A stretch of 64,000 bases of DNA from Phaseolus vulgaris (GCF_000499845.2 NC_023759.2:18704272-18768271), one strand, 5' to 3'. Positions 1 to 12,858 are shown, numbered from the stretch's first letter. Made by a program: numbers and translations. Notes: generated from the letters alone by a model not told the origin.

Positions 1-680
1 ATTAATTTTTGATGATTCAAAAGGTACAACAAAGATCACTGTTATACGGCATTGATCATAAAGCTATTCTATGATTATAGAACATCAAATTAGACCTGAT
101 TACTGCAGACAAGGAAGCCGTGGCCAATCAATCCTAATGAAGGAATGAATCTAATTAAATATATAGAAAAAGAAAAAATCCACTTGCTTCATATTTTACC
201 CATGTTACAGCACTCTCCCTCAAGCTGGGTGATAGATTTCTATCATTCCTGACTTGCTAATTCATGGATATTCCTTCGTTTGCTTCTACTTTCCACCTTT
301 TATTTGGGTGTCTGTCTAATATTAGAGCATAACTCGGCTGCTATTTTCTGACTCATCCATATTTTAATTTTTATGCTTCCAAGTTAGTACTTATTGGAGA
401 TCCCACATTAATTAGAGCTATGACCAAATTATAGAATATACTTTCTAAGAGTAGTGTTAAACTTTAATCATTGTCTGTGCACTTAGGTGGACAAATTTGC
501 AAATTACTGGAGAGTTGTTCATCCAAGTTTTCAAATGGAAGATAATTTGTTACCTAGTTTCAGGCTATATTGTTGTTAATGTATCTCAAACAACTATTGG
601 TCATGGTTATTATTATTCATGTCAATTTATTTAGTCATTAAACTCTCAATTCTCAATCTGAATATCTTTTTTATTTACAG
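1..680 (+). other. Upstream intron sequence of the MOS14-like gene
   Basis: This AT-rich stretch lies upstream of the first recognisable exon, whose acceptor ends in ttatttacag at 680. No coding segment fits the expected upstream part of the importin protein. It is probably intron of the gene that continues off the left edge. Nothing else is recognised. Confidence 0.4.
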
Positions 681-3600
681 TTCTTTATTGGTGGGTGGGC
701 ATCTCAGAATCTATCCATCCCCTGGAAGGAAGTGGAAAGCAAACTATTTGCTCTTAATGCTGTGCGTAGCACTTGCTGCATGCTTTTACCTGTGTTTCTT
801 TATTGACCTGTTAATTATATCATTCAGACTCGTGATTTGGCATGAAACAATGTCATAAGGCATCAAATCTGGGTCTCATTGTTGACACTTTTCTTTACTG
901 AAAAATAACGCTTTTGTGGTCATATATTGTTCTATACCCATGTTATTTAAGGCAACACTTCCTTTACTCCAGGTGGCTGATGTAATCATACAGGATGGCC
1001 AAAGTTATGATTTCTCTGTAGTTATGCAGTTGGTGACCATGTTGTCCATTAAACCTTCTGATGGCTTAAAGGGTTTCATTTGCATTGTGGGTTAATATGA
1101 ACTCTTCCATTCTCTCGTTTTGCAGCATTTATTTTTAAGCAGTATTCTTCTCTTTTCATGTTCGTTCAAAGCTGTACTTCAATTTTTAGGTATACAGATC
1201 TCTGGCAGATGCTGTTGGTTCATATTCTAAGTGGATCTCTGCTTTTAAGGAAAATTTTAGATCCTTGCTGTGAGTACACCACAAAACTCCATTTTTCCAT
1301 GGTATTCATAATTAATGGGTTAAGTTTTTTTGTGTCAAACTTGATAACTAATTGCTGATGGAAAATTTTCTGTATTCAGTATTCACATATTCATGTGCTA
1401 CAAACCTTTCTACTTTCAGATTATTTCTTGCTGTTGGGATCTCAGAACCTCTATCCTCAAATGCTTGTGCATCTGCCTTGCGAAAAGTTTGTGAAGATGC
1501 TTCTGTAGTAATTTATGAGCCTTCAAATTTGGAAATTTTAATGTGGATAGGAGAGGTAGGTTACTCTGTACTTGCAGAGGGAGTAAATATCTGGATGATG
1601 ATTTCATGTATTAAGTTCAATGATGCATATTTTGCGTGAGTTTCTGTCAATTTCTTTTTTCTCTACATTTTTTACATTGTGTTACCATCTATGTATAATA
1701 TATGTGGCTAAAGATTCTCAGCATCTTGTTGTACATAGAAGTTAATGCATTTAGTTTTATACTATTTCTCTTACTTTCAAGATCTGTGTATAAAATCCTT
1801 TTCGTACATGGTTTATGATATCTTTCTCAAATACATTCTGAACTATGGATTCAACTTAGACATTCAAGTTATCTTGCTGCTGTAGGGTTTAGAGAAGTGG
1901 AATTTATCTTTGGAAGATGAGGAAGAAGTTATGCATGCAATAAGTCTGGTCCTTGGTTCTGTGTCCAATCGGGAACTAAAGAACAACTTATTGGCTAGAT
2001 TGCTTTCATCTAGCTACGAAGCTATTGGCAAACTTGTGAGCCTTCTTTATCCCATCTTGTCTGCATTATTGATTTTATTGTGTGATACCTACTTTGGCCA
2101 GCACTATTGCTAATTGTTTTCCGAAAAACATAATTATAAAGAAATAACTTTATTTTTTGTTCCGCTCCTACTTTTGCTTTCGAAGACAACCATGAATTTA
2201 TTGCTTCTCTTTAACTACAGATTATCTGTTTTTTCTATCACAGAAAACCAATTATACTTTGGCCATTAAGTTTGATAAAACAGAAGAAATTTAAAAAGTA
2301 GCCTTTTATTGATATCACAGTATTGGAGAGAAAATGTTCGTGTATTATAGATTGAATAGTACAAATTATGAAGATTGGACACGTCTCTTAAATGGTATGT
2401 CTGTGTTCGACATGTATCAGATATTGACATGTCTGCGACATCGACACGTAACAGTTTATAAAAAGGATAAAAGTAATTTTCTAAAAATTCAAACTTATTG
2501 TATAAGTTTCTATTATGATTATAATAAGAAACAAATCCTATATATAATTAGGAATATTTAGATTATATATGTATTATTGGGAATGTTTTTATTTAATCTC
2601 TTGTCATATCTTCATAATTTTGAATTTTTTTGAAGTTCTTAATTTGTCTTTAAATGAATTTAAACTGAAGTGTCTTTTTCAATGATGATGATCAAGAAAG
2701 TGATGAAATGCCTTAAATAAATTAGATTATATTCTCTTTTCACTTTTTGGATTTTAGATAGATGAATTAGATTAATTTTAGTTATATTTGACTAACATTG
2801 ATCATATAAATCTTGATTGTTAATTTATATAGTTCCTAATGATATAATAGATAAATTCGTGTCCCCGTGTCCTATATTTTGGAAATTACACTTGTCGATC
2901 TGTCCGTGTCTGTATCCGTACTACATAGAGTACAAGTGATTGAACTAACCAAGTCGGGTACAGGTAACTGATATCACCCTACTATAGTTACTGGAAGAGT
3001 TTTTATTTGATACAAAGGAGTTATACACTTACACACCAAAGCCAAACAGGAGCATTATGATACTTTCTGCAGTTGAACATTTAAATTGTCCATATAATAT
3101 GTAGATGTAAATAAAACAAGGATGTTAGTTAGTTAGCTAACTTTTGTTAATTGGGAGCTGTCTATAGATAAGGTAGGTTGTTTCTATTCTAGGGAGTGGA
3201 ATGAAAACTGAATGTAAGATTGAAATGATAATTAAGTGCTGTGTAGTTTCTTTGACCTCCTGTTTGTCTCTTGTTCTCTCTATTCTATTCTTACCCTCTT
3301 TTGGCACGTCCTTCTGTTTCTTTGTCTTTCCCTACTAATTTTTTTATCACCATAGTATGTGTTCACAAGTTGAAGAAATTGCAGCTATTACAGTTCAGGG
3401 AAAGAAACTCTTATGATCTGCTGTAACTTCTTTTTCCATTATAAAATTTCTTGATGCATTTGTTTGAGAGGATTTTCAGTGTAATGTGATCTTTGAATTG
3501 GTGGATCTCATTCTGCATTTCAGGTTGATCCCGAGATCAGCCTGTCTCTTAAACAAAGCCCTGCTTCTTATACACAAGTTTTAAATGCTTCCTCCAGAGG

Positions 3601-6600
3601 GTTGCACAGGTATGCCGTTGAATAGTATGTTTGGAATTGTTAAAATCTTGAACAAGTTAAATTAATTTTACTAGATTACAGGTTATTCATGTTTTCTTAC
3701 TCATGTTTTTGGAATAAAACTTTTATTTGGACTTGTAAGCAAGTGTCTGATGTGGAATTTGTATATCAAATCTTGTTTTATATCAGTCTTTATTCTTTTT
3801 AAATTTTTGACTATGTTGTTTATGTTGTATATCCCTCCTTAGCCCCCCTGTATTTTTTTTATTGTTTGGTCTACGTGATTAACTCAGTCCCTCAGCCTCT
3901 GGTTGTGCCATGATGGTTTTCAACCTGCCAATAGAAACACTTCCAATTCTATGTTTCCAAATAACTAGCTTCAGCAAAAGCAAAAGAAGAAACATTATTT
4001 TCATTGACATCTTTTGTCTAGAGACTATCAATATCTCAATGTTACAAGTCTTGCTTACGCTCCACATTTTGCTAACTGAAGAGATTTTTGCTTGTGAGAT
4101 TGAGTTTCTTTAATTTTTTCCCCATAACTTCTAATACCTGTTCCTTTGTCGCTAGTATTGTGTCTTTGTATTTGACACTATAGAAATGTTGTGTTTGTTC
4201 CTTCTCTCATATATAATCTTTTTAATTCAGAATTGGAACTGTATTCAGTCATCTTTCGGTATCTGTGGCAATTGAACCTGCTGCAGATGACTCAATACTT
4301 TCACTGCTAAGGGTTTTCTGGCCCATCTTGGAGAAAATTTTTGGCTCTGAGCATATGGAGAATGGCAATTTATCTGTAGCAGCTTGCCGAGCTCTTTCAC
4401 TAGCTGTTCAATCTTCAGGTTTACCTACTTTGACAGATATTTCGAAAGTTAATGATTTCCTCTTGTGATAATATATTTATTCTTTTTAATGTGCAGGTCA
4501 ACATTTTGTGACATTACTGCCTAAGGTGATGGACTGGCTTTCGACAAATTTTGTTTTGTTCCAAAGTCATGAATGTTATATAAGAACTGGTACGGATTTT
4601 TTATGATATCTCTTTTTCCTTTAGTAACGTATTATGCACGGACCAATATACTTTGTCATTTTCTACTGGTTGAAGCTTTTGTTAAATCTTTGATGACTTT
4701 GGCAGAGTATTGGTACATGAGTAATTTGGGAAAATAATTTTTTATTTTATTTTAGCTGGTATTTACATTAAAGGTTTACATCTATGTGATTATCAATCAA
4801 GAAAGCATGGTTGGATGCTGTAAGCCTGTAACAATCTTATTTATTTGTGTCTGTTTCTGTTGGAGCCCAACAAGTTTATGGGCCCAAGGAGCCATTGGTC
4901 CAATGGGGCATGGGACACCTAAGGTATGGAAGGTGTATGTGTGCAAAAGAAAGAGGTTGTTAGATGTGGGAGAATATTTTTATTACTTAGTCTCGTGAGG
5001 CAGAGGGGGAGGGGATTCGGTTGGAGCTATGCTCTGGGCAATTGGAGGTTTCCTCCTTTTGAAGTTTCCTTTTAATGGCAAATAACACAATTCTCCAGTT
5101 CCTTAATATTTGCTGCTTCTCTTTTTACCACTATAATATCGTCTGTAACAGTTTCCATGTTCTGATAATGTTGTTGGGCACCTTCTGGGTTGTTGCAGTG
5201 AGCATTTACTAATATCCTTATGCAAACAATCTTTTCAGCCTCCATTGTCATCGAAGAATTTGGTCACCTAGAGGAGTATGGACCTTTATTTGTTACTTTG
5301 TTTGAAAGATTTACTCGTGCAGCTTCTGTAATGGCCCTAACTTCCTCCTACATATGTGATCAAGAACCTGATTTAGTGGAGGCCTACACCAATTTTGCAT
5401 CAACATTTGTCCGATCCTGTAACAAGGTCTTCTTTATTCTGTTTACCCTTTTTTTTGTGGATGTAGGGTCCAGAGTCTTCAGTGAGGTTGAAGAAACTGC
5501 TTTAAATTGTTTTACTAATATTTAGGTTAGATTTAATTGCTGTTGTAAAAATGAACTCTGCATGTCCTTACATGGTAGGATGATGTATCACAGGATGCCC
5601 TATCAGCTTGTGCTTCACTTCTTGAAGTTTCTATCCAAAAGGCAGCTATATGTTGCACAGCCATGCACCGTGGTGCAGCACTTGCTGCAATGTCATATTT
5701 ATCCTGTAAGAAAAGTTTATATTACATTTTTGTTCTCATCTTATTTCTTTTAAATGTAAAACCATTTGTAGAGGAAATGGTAGTAAATTGAAGTATAAAA
5801 ATATAAGAAACTGAAGAATATCATAAACCATCTATGAAAATCGTGTAGCCAAACCAACTTCAGGAATAAATTGCAACATTTTAGTAAATTCTAGAACAGT
5901 GATGTTGATATTTATTTGACTTTATAGTTGCCTTCTGTTTGTTTATATGTAAATTTATTTTTGGCATGTTTTTTTTTTGTTTTGTTTTATGAAGCTTGGT
6001 GTAATATTGACTACATTTATTTTTTAGTGTATTTTTTACTCAATACTTTGTAGTTGATTGATTATGATTATCCTTTCTCTTCAGGTTTTTTAGATGTGGC
6101 CCTTGTCTCTTTGTTAGAATGTATGAATTCTATTACTGAGGGATCATTCAACATCACAGCCATTCACGTCATATCTCACAGTGGTGAGGGGCTTGTATCT
6201 AATGTGGTGTATGCTTTACTTGGTGTGTCTGCAATGTCTCGGGTAAATTTTTGGACTATCCTTGTATGTGAATTTCTTTCATATTCTCAGACGAAATAAA
6301 TGGATGCTATGGCTATATGCGATGAAGTAGAAGCAAAAGAACATATGGTAAACTATGGAGAAATTGATGCTGCTAGGATGAAGTTTGGTTACTTTATTAT
6401 CCTCTCATCATTTTGCAAAGAATCGAATCTTTGTTGCCTGCCAGGATTATTCTATTTTACATTTTCTGTGCAGGACCCTTAGTCAACTATTTCTTATAGT
6501 TCTTCTACGATTCACAAAAGCAGTAATAAGTCTAATCAAAGCAGTTTACATTTGAAAAATAGGTTTTCAGACCCCTATTAGTCGATTTAATCAGGTTTTT

Positions 6601-9600
6601 ATCCTGCAGGTTCATCCCTTGAAAATTGAAAGTATAACTGACTTTTCCCTAGCCGTATTGGTGTTTTGGAATGTTCATAAATAATCTAAAAGTATCTAAA
6701 TGTTTTCTTATATTATTTTCTCCTTTTTCCCTCTTCCTGGCTTCATTTGTTTGTTCCATCCCTAATTGTTCTTTTAGCCTAATTTATGAAGGCTCATAGT
6801 TTGGATTGATACATGGCTAAAAGAATTGTTTTTTACATATAGGTTCATAAGTGCGCTACAATTTTGCAACAATTAGCAGCAATTTGCACACTATCTGAAA
6901 GAACGAGATGGAAGGCTATACTTTGCTGGCAAACACTTCATGGCTGGCTGCAGTTTGCGGTCTCTCTCTCTTCCATTCCTTTATTTTGTGTGTTTAATTA
7001 TCATGTCACCTTTAAGATTTGTTAATTTGTTCGTTTTGCCTTATTTAAAGAAACCAGCAGTTAAGGTTTGATTTTATTTTTAAGTTTCCTCTTTTCATGA
7101 GCCTTATATTATAAAACCTTAACTTGATCATTGATTTCTTTTTCTCCCTACATCATTTATAACATTTTAAATTTTGACTATGAATGGTTGGATTGGATGG
7201 AACATCTTGTCAATTTAAATTCTTGTTGGCTTCTTTTGATTGAGTTGAATTGGCTGTGAAATTCTCCGTGGCATATGGTCAAGATAGCCCTGTGCCTCAT
7301 CCGAACTCTAGTTCATCAAACAAACTGTAATAGAGCCTAGTAATCTTAAATTACGAGTTTAAGCAAATTCTGCTTTTTAAATGTATAAGCTAAAAGGTAA
7401 GGATGAAGTTTGAATTTTGAAGAATGGGAGAATGGTCAAGCTCAATTAGTTAACATGTTGGACTATTGAACAATCTGTAGAACTATGTGGTTAAGTGTTG
7501 TTTTGGCATTAAAGATTAATGTGATTTGATGTGGGATTAATTAGACTAGTATATGGTACCAGTTATTGCTTAAGTGGTTTTGTTAGGTTACACATAGAGG
7601 AGTTAGTTAGAATTAGTGTTGCATAATTAGGAGAATTATGTTATAATTAAGTGCAGATTCCAGTTTATATTTATTAGGACAGATTTGTTAGTGATTTGAT
7701 TTTATTTGATTTGTACAGCTTTAAACACTCATTATTTCTGGCTTTCATTGCCTATTATTTCTTTCTTTAATTAGGTTGTAAAACAGTCTATAAATAGAGA
7801 CCGTAATCACATTTGTAAGAGATCTCAGAAATATATTTCATCTATTTCTTTCCACTTGGTATCAGAGCTCTGATCTAGGAGACTCTGCTTCCGCAATTTT
7901 TTTAGCCTTCATTGCTGTAATCATTTTCCTTGACAGCCGTCATTGCTGTAATCATTTTCCTTGACAGCCTTTATTGCTGCAATTATTTTTTTTTTTTTTT
8001 GGACAGCCTTCATTGCTGCAACTTTCTATTTTCCTTATCCTTTCTCCATTGACCACCACCACCACCTTGCACCATTGACCGTTACTGCCACCGCCATTGA
8101 CCACCGCCGACCACCACCACCGACCACCATTGCCGTCGCTCGCCGGCCGCCGGAAAATTTTTCCGGCGGATTTTTTGTGTGTGCGTGAACAGGATCAAAT
8201 TTTGCCAATCTGAAAAAAGTTGGTTTTGAACTCTCATGGACTCCCTTAGTAAGCCATCTAGCTATTGTTCCTTTACTATGAGTGGTAAGAGTTCTAGTTT
8301 TTTATCCTTTAATGCTTCTAGTACTGAAAATATCTGGATTATAGACTCTGGTGCTACTGACCATATGACACCTCATTCCTCTTTTTTTTTCATCCTACAC
8401 TACTTTATCCGGTAAGCCATATATTACTGTTGCTAATGGTTCCACTACCCCCATTAATGGTCGTGGTAACATTCACCTTCAACCTTCATTTCCTTTAAAA
8501 AATGTGCTTCATGTTCCCAAACTATCCAATAACCTCTTGTCTATTCAAAAGATTACCCAAGATTTAAATTGTGCAGTGGTATTTTTCCCTTCCCATTGTG
8601 TTTTTCAGGATCTTGCCACGGGGAAGACTATTGGAATTGCTAAAGAGCAGGGCGGGTTATATTATTTACAGCATGAAGAAAGTAAAAAGGATGCTAGACT
8701 ACAGGCACACACTTCTAATCTTCAGCAAGGTCGTGAATCTTGGTCATCCTCTCAGATATGGCTTCAACACAGACGTCTTGGTCATCCTCCATTTAGTACC
8801 CTAAAGTCCTTATTTCCTGTTTTATTTACAAAAGTGTCTGCTGAGTCATTTCATTGTGATGTTTGTCAGTTTGCTAAACACCATCGGACAACTTTTCCTC
8901 CCAATGGTAATAAAAGTTCTAAACCTTTTGATCTTATTCATTCAGATGTATGGGGACCTTCATCTATTCCTAATATCTCGGGTGCAAAATGGTTTGTTTC
9001 ATTTATTGATGATTGTACTCGGGTTACTTGGATATTCCTCATGAAAGATAAGTCTGAAGTTTTTCACTTGTTTGTAAAGTTTTACAGAATGATTCAAACA
9101 CAATTTGAAAGTCCAATTAAGAGATTGCGTTCTGATAATGGAAGAGAATATGTGAACCAAAACCTTTCCAAGTTCCTTGAGGAAAATGGAGTTGTTCATG
9201 AATTAACCTGTGTGGACACTCCTCAACAAAATGGGGTTGCTGAAAGGAAAAATCGTCATCTCCTTGAGGTTACTCGAGCTTTACTTTTCCAAACATCTGT
9301 TCCTAGATCTTACTGGGGGGAAGCAGTCCTGACTGCCACTTATTTGATTAATAGATTACCCTCTCGGGTTCTAGAGGGTGTTACTCCTATTCAGGTTATG
9401 ACCACATTCTATCCTTCTATTCCCATGTTGAATAGTCTTCAGAATCGTGTCTTTGGTTGTCCTGCTTTTGTCCATGTTCATAGTCCTTATCGAGGTAAGT
9501 TAGATTCTCGTGCCATCAAATGTGTCTTCATAGGTTATGCCCCCAACAAAAAGGGATACAAATGTTATCATCCTCAAAGTCGTAAAGTGTATATTTCCAA

Positions 9601-12600
9601 AGATGTCACCTTCCATGAAACAGAGTCTTTCTTTCCTAGTTCTCAGCTTCAGGGGGAGAGTATTCAAGAAGCTGAGGACCTTGAGTTGCCACCTTTTCCT
9701 TTGTTGCAGGATTTCATTCTTAGGGAGGATGACAAAGACCCTGCACCAACATCATTACCAGAGAAGAATAATGAAGACAAATATTTTGGAAAACAATATC
9801 AGCGAAGGCAACAAGAACCCGTCCTGGTCGAACAGCAACTTCAATTGTCTGAACCGGAGGTAAGAACTCATACCAGTGAGACTCTTGAGGACACCTTAAA
9901 TACTGCTTTTGAACCTAACCTAAATGATTTACCTATTGCCTTGAGAAAAGAAAAAAGATCTTGTGCCAAATATCCTATATCCCAATTTGTGTCTACAGAA
10001 AAACTTTCTATGCAGCACCAGAGTTTTCTTTCAGCTATTGATTCTATCAAAATCCCTTCATCGGTACAAGAAGCCTTAAAAGATGAGAACTGGATTCGAG
10101 CCATGAATGAAGAAATGAGCGCGTTAGAAAGGAATGAGACTTGGGAGATTGTAGAGAGACCAAAAGATAAGAAAGCAGTGGGTTGTAGGTGGATATACAC
10201 AGTTAAGTATAAGTCTGATGGCACACTGGATCGGTATAAAGCAAGGTTGGTTGCAAAAGGGTACACTCAAACCTATGGGATCGATTATGAGGAGACTTTT
10301 GCTCCAGTGGCAAAAATGAATACCGTCAGGATTATTCTCTCCCTGGCAGCACACTTTGGTTGGGCAATGCATCAATTTGATGTTAAAAATGCCTTCTTGC
10401 ATGGAAGCTTGGAGGAAGAAGTATACATGGAGATTCCACCTGGTTATGGTATTGTTAATGAAGGGAATAAGGCGTGCAGACTTAAGAAGGCCCTATATGG
10501 TCTTAAACAATCACCTCGTGCTTGGTTTGGAAGGTTTACTCAAGCTATGGTATCTTTGGGGTACCGACAAAGCCAAGGTGACCATACTCTGTTTATAAAA
10601 CATTCTCAGAATGGTAAACTCACTCTACTTTTGGTCTATGTAGATGATATGATTATTACAGGCGATGATGAGATTGAAAAACAAAATTTGAGGGAGAGAC
10701 TAGCTGCTCAATTTGAAATGAAGGATCTTGGGAAGCTGAAGTACTTCCTTGGGATAGAGGTTGCTTACTCGAGACAGGGCATCTTTATTTCTCAAAGGAA
10801 ATACATCCTTGATCTTCTCAAAGAGATTGGTAAGTTGGGTTGTAAGCCCACTGGAGTGCCAATAGAGCAAAATCATAGGATTGGGAATGATGAGGAAAAC
10901 CCAAAAGTGGAGAAGACACAATATCAAAGACTTGTGGGAAAACTCATTTATCTTTCACACACTAGGCCAGATATAGCCTATGCAGTTAGTGTGGTTAGTC
11001 AATTTATGCATGATCCAAGAGAAAGACACTTGCAGGCAGTAGATAAAATTATTCAGTACTTAAAAGCCTCTCCAGGAAAAGGATTGCTATTCAAAAAGGG
11101 GGAAAACTTATCCATGAAAGTATATACTGATGCTGACTATGCAGGATCGATTGTTGATAGGAGATCCACCACAGGCTACTGCATGTTCTTGGGGTGGAAA
11201 TCTGGTGACATGGAGGAGCAAGAAGCAAAATGTAGTTGCAAGATCAAGTGCAGAGGCAGAATTTAGAGCCATGGCTCAAGGGGTGTGTGAACTCTTATGG
11301 ATGAAGATCATACTTGATGACCTAAAAATAAAATATGAAGCTCCTATGGGTTTGGCATGTGATAATAAGTCCGCTATCAGTATTGCACACAATCTGGTTC
11401 AACATGATCGAACAAAGCACGTAGAGATAGACCGACACTTTATTAAAGAGAAGTTGGATGATGGTCTTATAGCCTCTGAGTACATCCCTTCAAGACTCCA
11501 ATTGACAGATATGTTTACTAAGGGACTTCCCATAAAACAATTCGAAGATCTTACTTGCAAGTTGGGAATGATAGATATACATTCACCAACTTGAGGGGGA
11601 GTGTTGCATAATTAGGAGAATTATGTTATAATTAAGTGCAGATTCCAGTTTATATTTATTAGGACAGATTTGTTAGTGATTTGATTTTATTTGATTTGTA
11701 CAGCTTTAAACACTCATTATTTCTGGCTTTCATTGCCTATTATTTCTTTCTTTAATTAGGTTGTAAAACAGTCTATAAATAGAGACTGTAATCACATTTG
11801 TAAGAGATCTCAGAAATATATTTCATCTATTTCTTTCCACTATTAGAATAGTCATGAGTTAGTTATTTGATTTGCTATTTAGATATAAATAAGAAAGAGG
11901 GAGAGGGGGAGGGGCAGTGTGTAATATTTTTGTAGATTGAGCTTCAGGTCTTTGTGAAGGGGAAGCCCTTGAAGGAGAGAGTGCTCTCTTATTTCTTGTT
12001 CTTTTCTTTCTATTCAATAAAAACCTTTCTTTTCTTCTCTTTATAATTCTTGGTTCCGAACAGGTTTAATGTGGTATAGACCAACCTGTTGCTGATATCT
12101 TCCAACCCTAACTTCGGTATTTTCCCTCGATATGTTGTCAACCTTGACCTAGAATATGAGCCAGCTTGAAAAATAGGATCTAAATGATATATTTGTCATA
12201 CACATCCATACATTGTTTATTGTGAGGTTTAACATGCACTAGAATTCTGGGTTTACTAAATTTGCTTCCTGTGGGCTTAATATACAAAAGCCTAGCTAAA
12301 GCTGGGTTCCTTAAAATGAGGCAATAATTATAAAATAACTAGTAATGTATACACTGAAAAGAATCTATGGAATCTCGTCTAGCACGAGAAAAGTTTTGTT
12401 CTGGTGGAACGATATTTATCGACTTTTTATTTGTTAAATACATAAAGGAAAGGAAACTGGGGATCAACATGGTTTATAATTGATGAACAATGTGGGTTGG
12501 TTGGTGTGTACCTCCATTGTGGACTTTACTGTCTGTTTAGGGTTTAGGGTTGGTCTTTTTAGTTTGTGGCTCTAATTTCTTTTCAACAATTGTTCCCACC

Positions 12601-12858
12601 GTTCTCAGCATGATTGACAGTTTATGATTTCAGGTTCAGGCTCTTCCTGCTGAATACCTAAACCATGGAGAAGCGGAGGCAATAGTGCCACTTTGGTCCA
12701 AGGCACTTGCTCATGCAGCCTCTGATTATCTTGAGAGCAAGAACTCTGATGGATTAAAGAGCGATTTCGGGCATATGCAAGGGAAGGGTGGCAGAGTGCT
12801 GAAGCGGCTGGTTCGGGAATTTGCTGATGCTCACAGAAATATTCCAAATTTAACTTAA
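681..12858 (+). CDS. MOS14: Transportin-SR / importin-beta family nuclear import receptor, 3' part (MOS14/TNPO3 orthologue)
   Basis: Thirteen exons are supported by GT/AG sites and continuous phase: 681-761, 973-1086, 1190-1269, 1420-1555, 1886-2035, 3524-3609, 4231-4418, 4497-4589, 5239-5426, 5579-5705, 6085-6242, 6843-6959, 12634-12858. They sum to 1743 nt (580 residues plus TAA), roughly the C-terminal 60% of the family's usual length of about 950. The translation reads as HEAT-repeat protein; blocks such as [34 protein letters not shown] and [19 protein letters not shown] match plant transportin-SR. The family carries SR splicing factors into the nucleus and releases them on Ran-GTP binding; Arabidopsis MOS14 is needed for correct splicing of the immune receptor gene SNC1. 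The C-terminal half belongs to the cargo-binding superhelix. The last intron is about 5.7 kb because of retrotransposon insertions. The 5' end is outside the window. The donor at 1087 (gtgggt) was chosen because it alone keeps frame. Confidence 0.93.
2290..2960. repeat. Probable transposon relic in MOS14 intron 5
   Basis: The intron between 2036 and 3523 is unusually long and contains a block bounded by sequences rich in the GACACG/CGTGTC motif. On the left are ggacacgtctc, tgtctgtgttcgacatg and cgacatcgacacg (2375-2450). On the right are cgtgtccccgtgtcc and ctgtccgtgtctg (2862-2915). The two ends are roughly complementary, as expected of a small terminal-inverted-repeat element. The centre is AT-rich and non-coding. 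Exact ends and a target-site duplication could not be fixed. Confidence 0.35.
7617..7856 (+). repeat. 5' LTR of the copia element
   Basis: The 240-bp LTR starts TGTTGCATAATTAGG and ends TCTTTCCACT. A TATA-like stretch (ctataaatagag) lies near 7789. The end is CACT rather than the usual CA; both LTR copies share this and the flanking duplication confirms the boundary. Confidence 0.93.
7857..7868 (+). other. Primer binding site, initiator tRNA-Met type
   Basis: TGGTATCAGAGC lies immediately after the left LTR. It is the standard plant copia primer site, complementary to the 3' end of initiator methionine tRNA. Confidence 0.92.
7904..8030 (+). repeat. Short tandem repeats in the copia leader
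   Basis: About four units of 30-39 bp start near 7904, 7934, 7965 and 8004, each with the core cattgctg(t/c)aat followed by a ttccttgacagcc-like segment. The third unit is lengthened by a T run. They occupy the place where gag would normally begin, followed by a CCACCA/CCGCC-rich stretch to about 8165. Confidence 0.8.
8236..11594 (+). pseudogene. copia pol: protease, integrase, reverse transcriptase, RNase H, with two frame breaks
   Basis: An ATG at 8236 opens a frame carrying the protease motif DSGATDHMT (about 8345-8370). This frame is lost at a run of nine T (8382-8390) and pol continues in another frame. The long open segment, numbered from the methionine at 8504, shows the integrase zinc-binding HRRLGH/CDVC pair (residues 89-121) and the integrase triad D148, D211, E247 with the expected 35-residue spacing. 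The reverse transcriptase box YVDD is at 712-715 (10637-10648). A second break lies at a four-G run (11191-11194) inside RNase H. The last part continues in another frame to the stop at 11592-11594. Both breaks are single-base changes in homopolymers, so sequencing error is possible. Gag is absent. Confidence 0.93.
11591..11601 (+). other. Polypurine tract of the copia element
   Basis: ttgagggggag directly precedes the right LTR at 11602, the expected site for plus-strand priming. Confidence 0.85.
11602..11841 (+). repeat. 3' LTR of the copia element
   Basis: This 240-bp copy is identical to the left LTR except for one C/T difference in the gagac(c/t)gtaatc segment. It is followed by the second ATTAG target-site copy. 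Confidence 0.93.

Larger units (their letters stand above)
7617..11841 (+). mobile_element. Ty1/copia LTR retrotransposon, young but gag-less
   Basis: The element is 4225 bp long. It has two 240-bp LTRs, a tRNA-Met-type primer binding site directly after the left LTR, a copia-order pol region (protease, integrase, reverse transcriptase, RNase H) and a polypurine tract before the right LTR. ATTAG flanks it on both sides (7612-7616 and 11842-11846). The LTRs differ at one position (gaccgt versus gactgt), so insertion was recent. No gag or CCHC zinc knuckle lies between the primer site and the protease; that space holds a short repeat leader and CCACCA-rich sequence. Two frame breaks in pol make this copy non-autonomous. 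It is inserted inside an older solo LTR in the last MOS14 intron, in the same orientation as the gene. Confidence 0.95.
7581..12062 (+). mobile_element. Solo LTR in MOS14 intron 12, split by a younger copia element
   Basis: The sequence starts TGTTAGGTTACAC at 7581 and ends GGTTCCGAACA at 12062. It is flanked by GGTTT at 7576-7580 and again at 12063-12067, an exact 5-bp target-site duplication. Leaving out the copia element inserted inside it (7617-11841, plus one copy of its ATTAG duplication), about 250 bp remain, with a TATA-like tataaataag region near 11884 and an AATAAA-like polyadenylation region near 12020. TG...CA ends with a matching duplication and no internal genes identify a solo LTR left by recombination. 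The superfamily cannot be told from the LTR alone. Confidence 0.8.

Noticed and set aside
4786..4998. Frame of 70 codons in MOS14 intron 8
   Set aside because: It lies between two exons whose phases join cleanly without it, and it has no similarity to the importin family.
9868..10402. Minus-strand frames of 92-132 codons within copia pol
   Set aside because: Complement of the reverse transcriptase region; only the plus frame carries conserved motifs.
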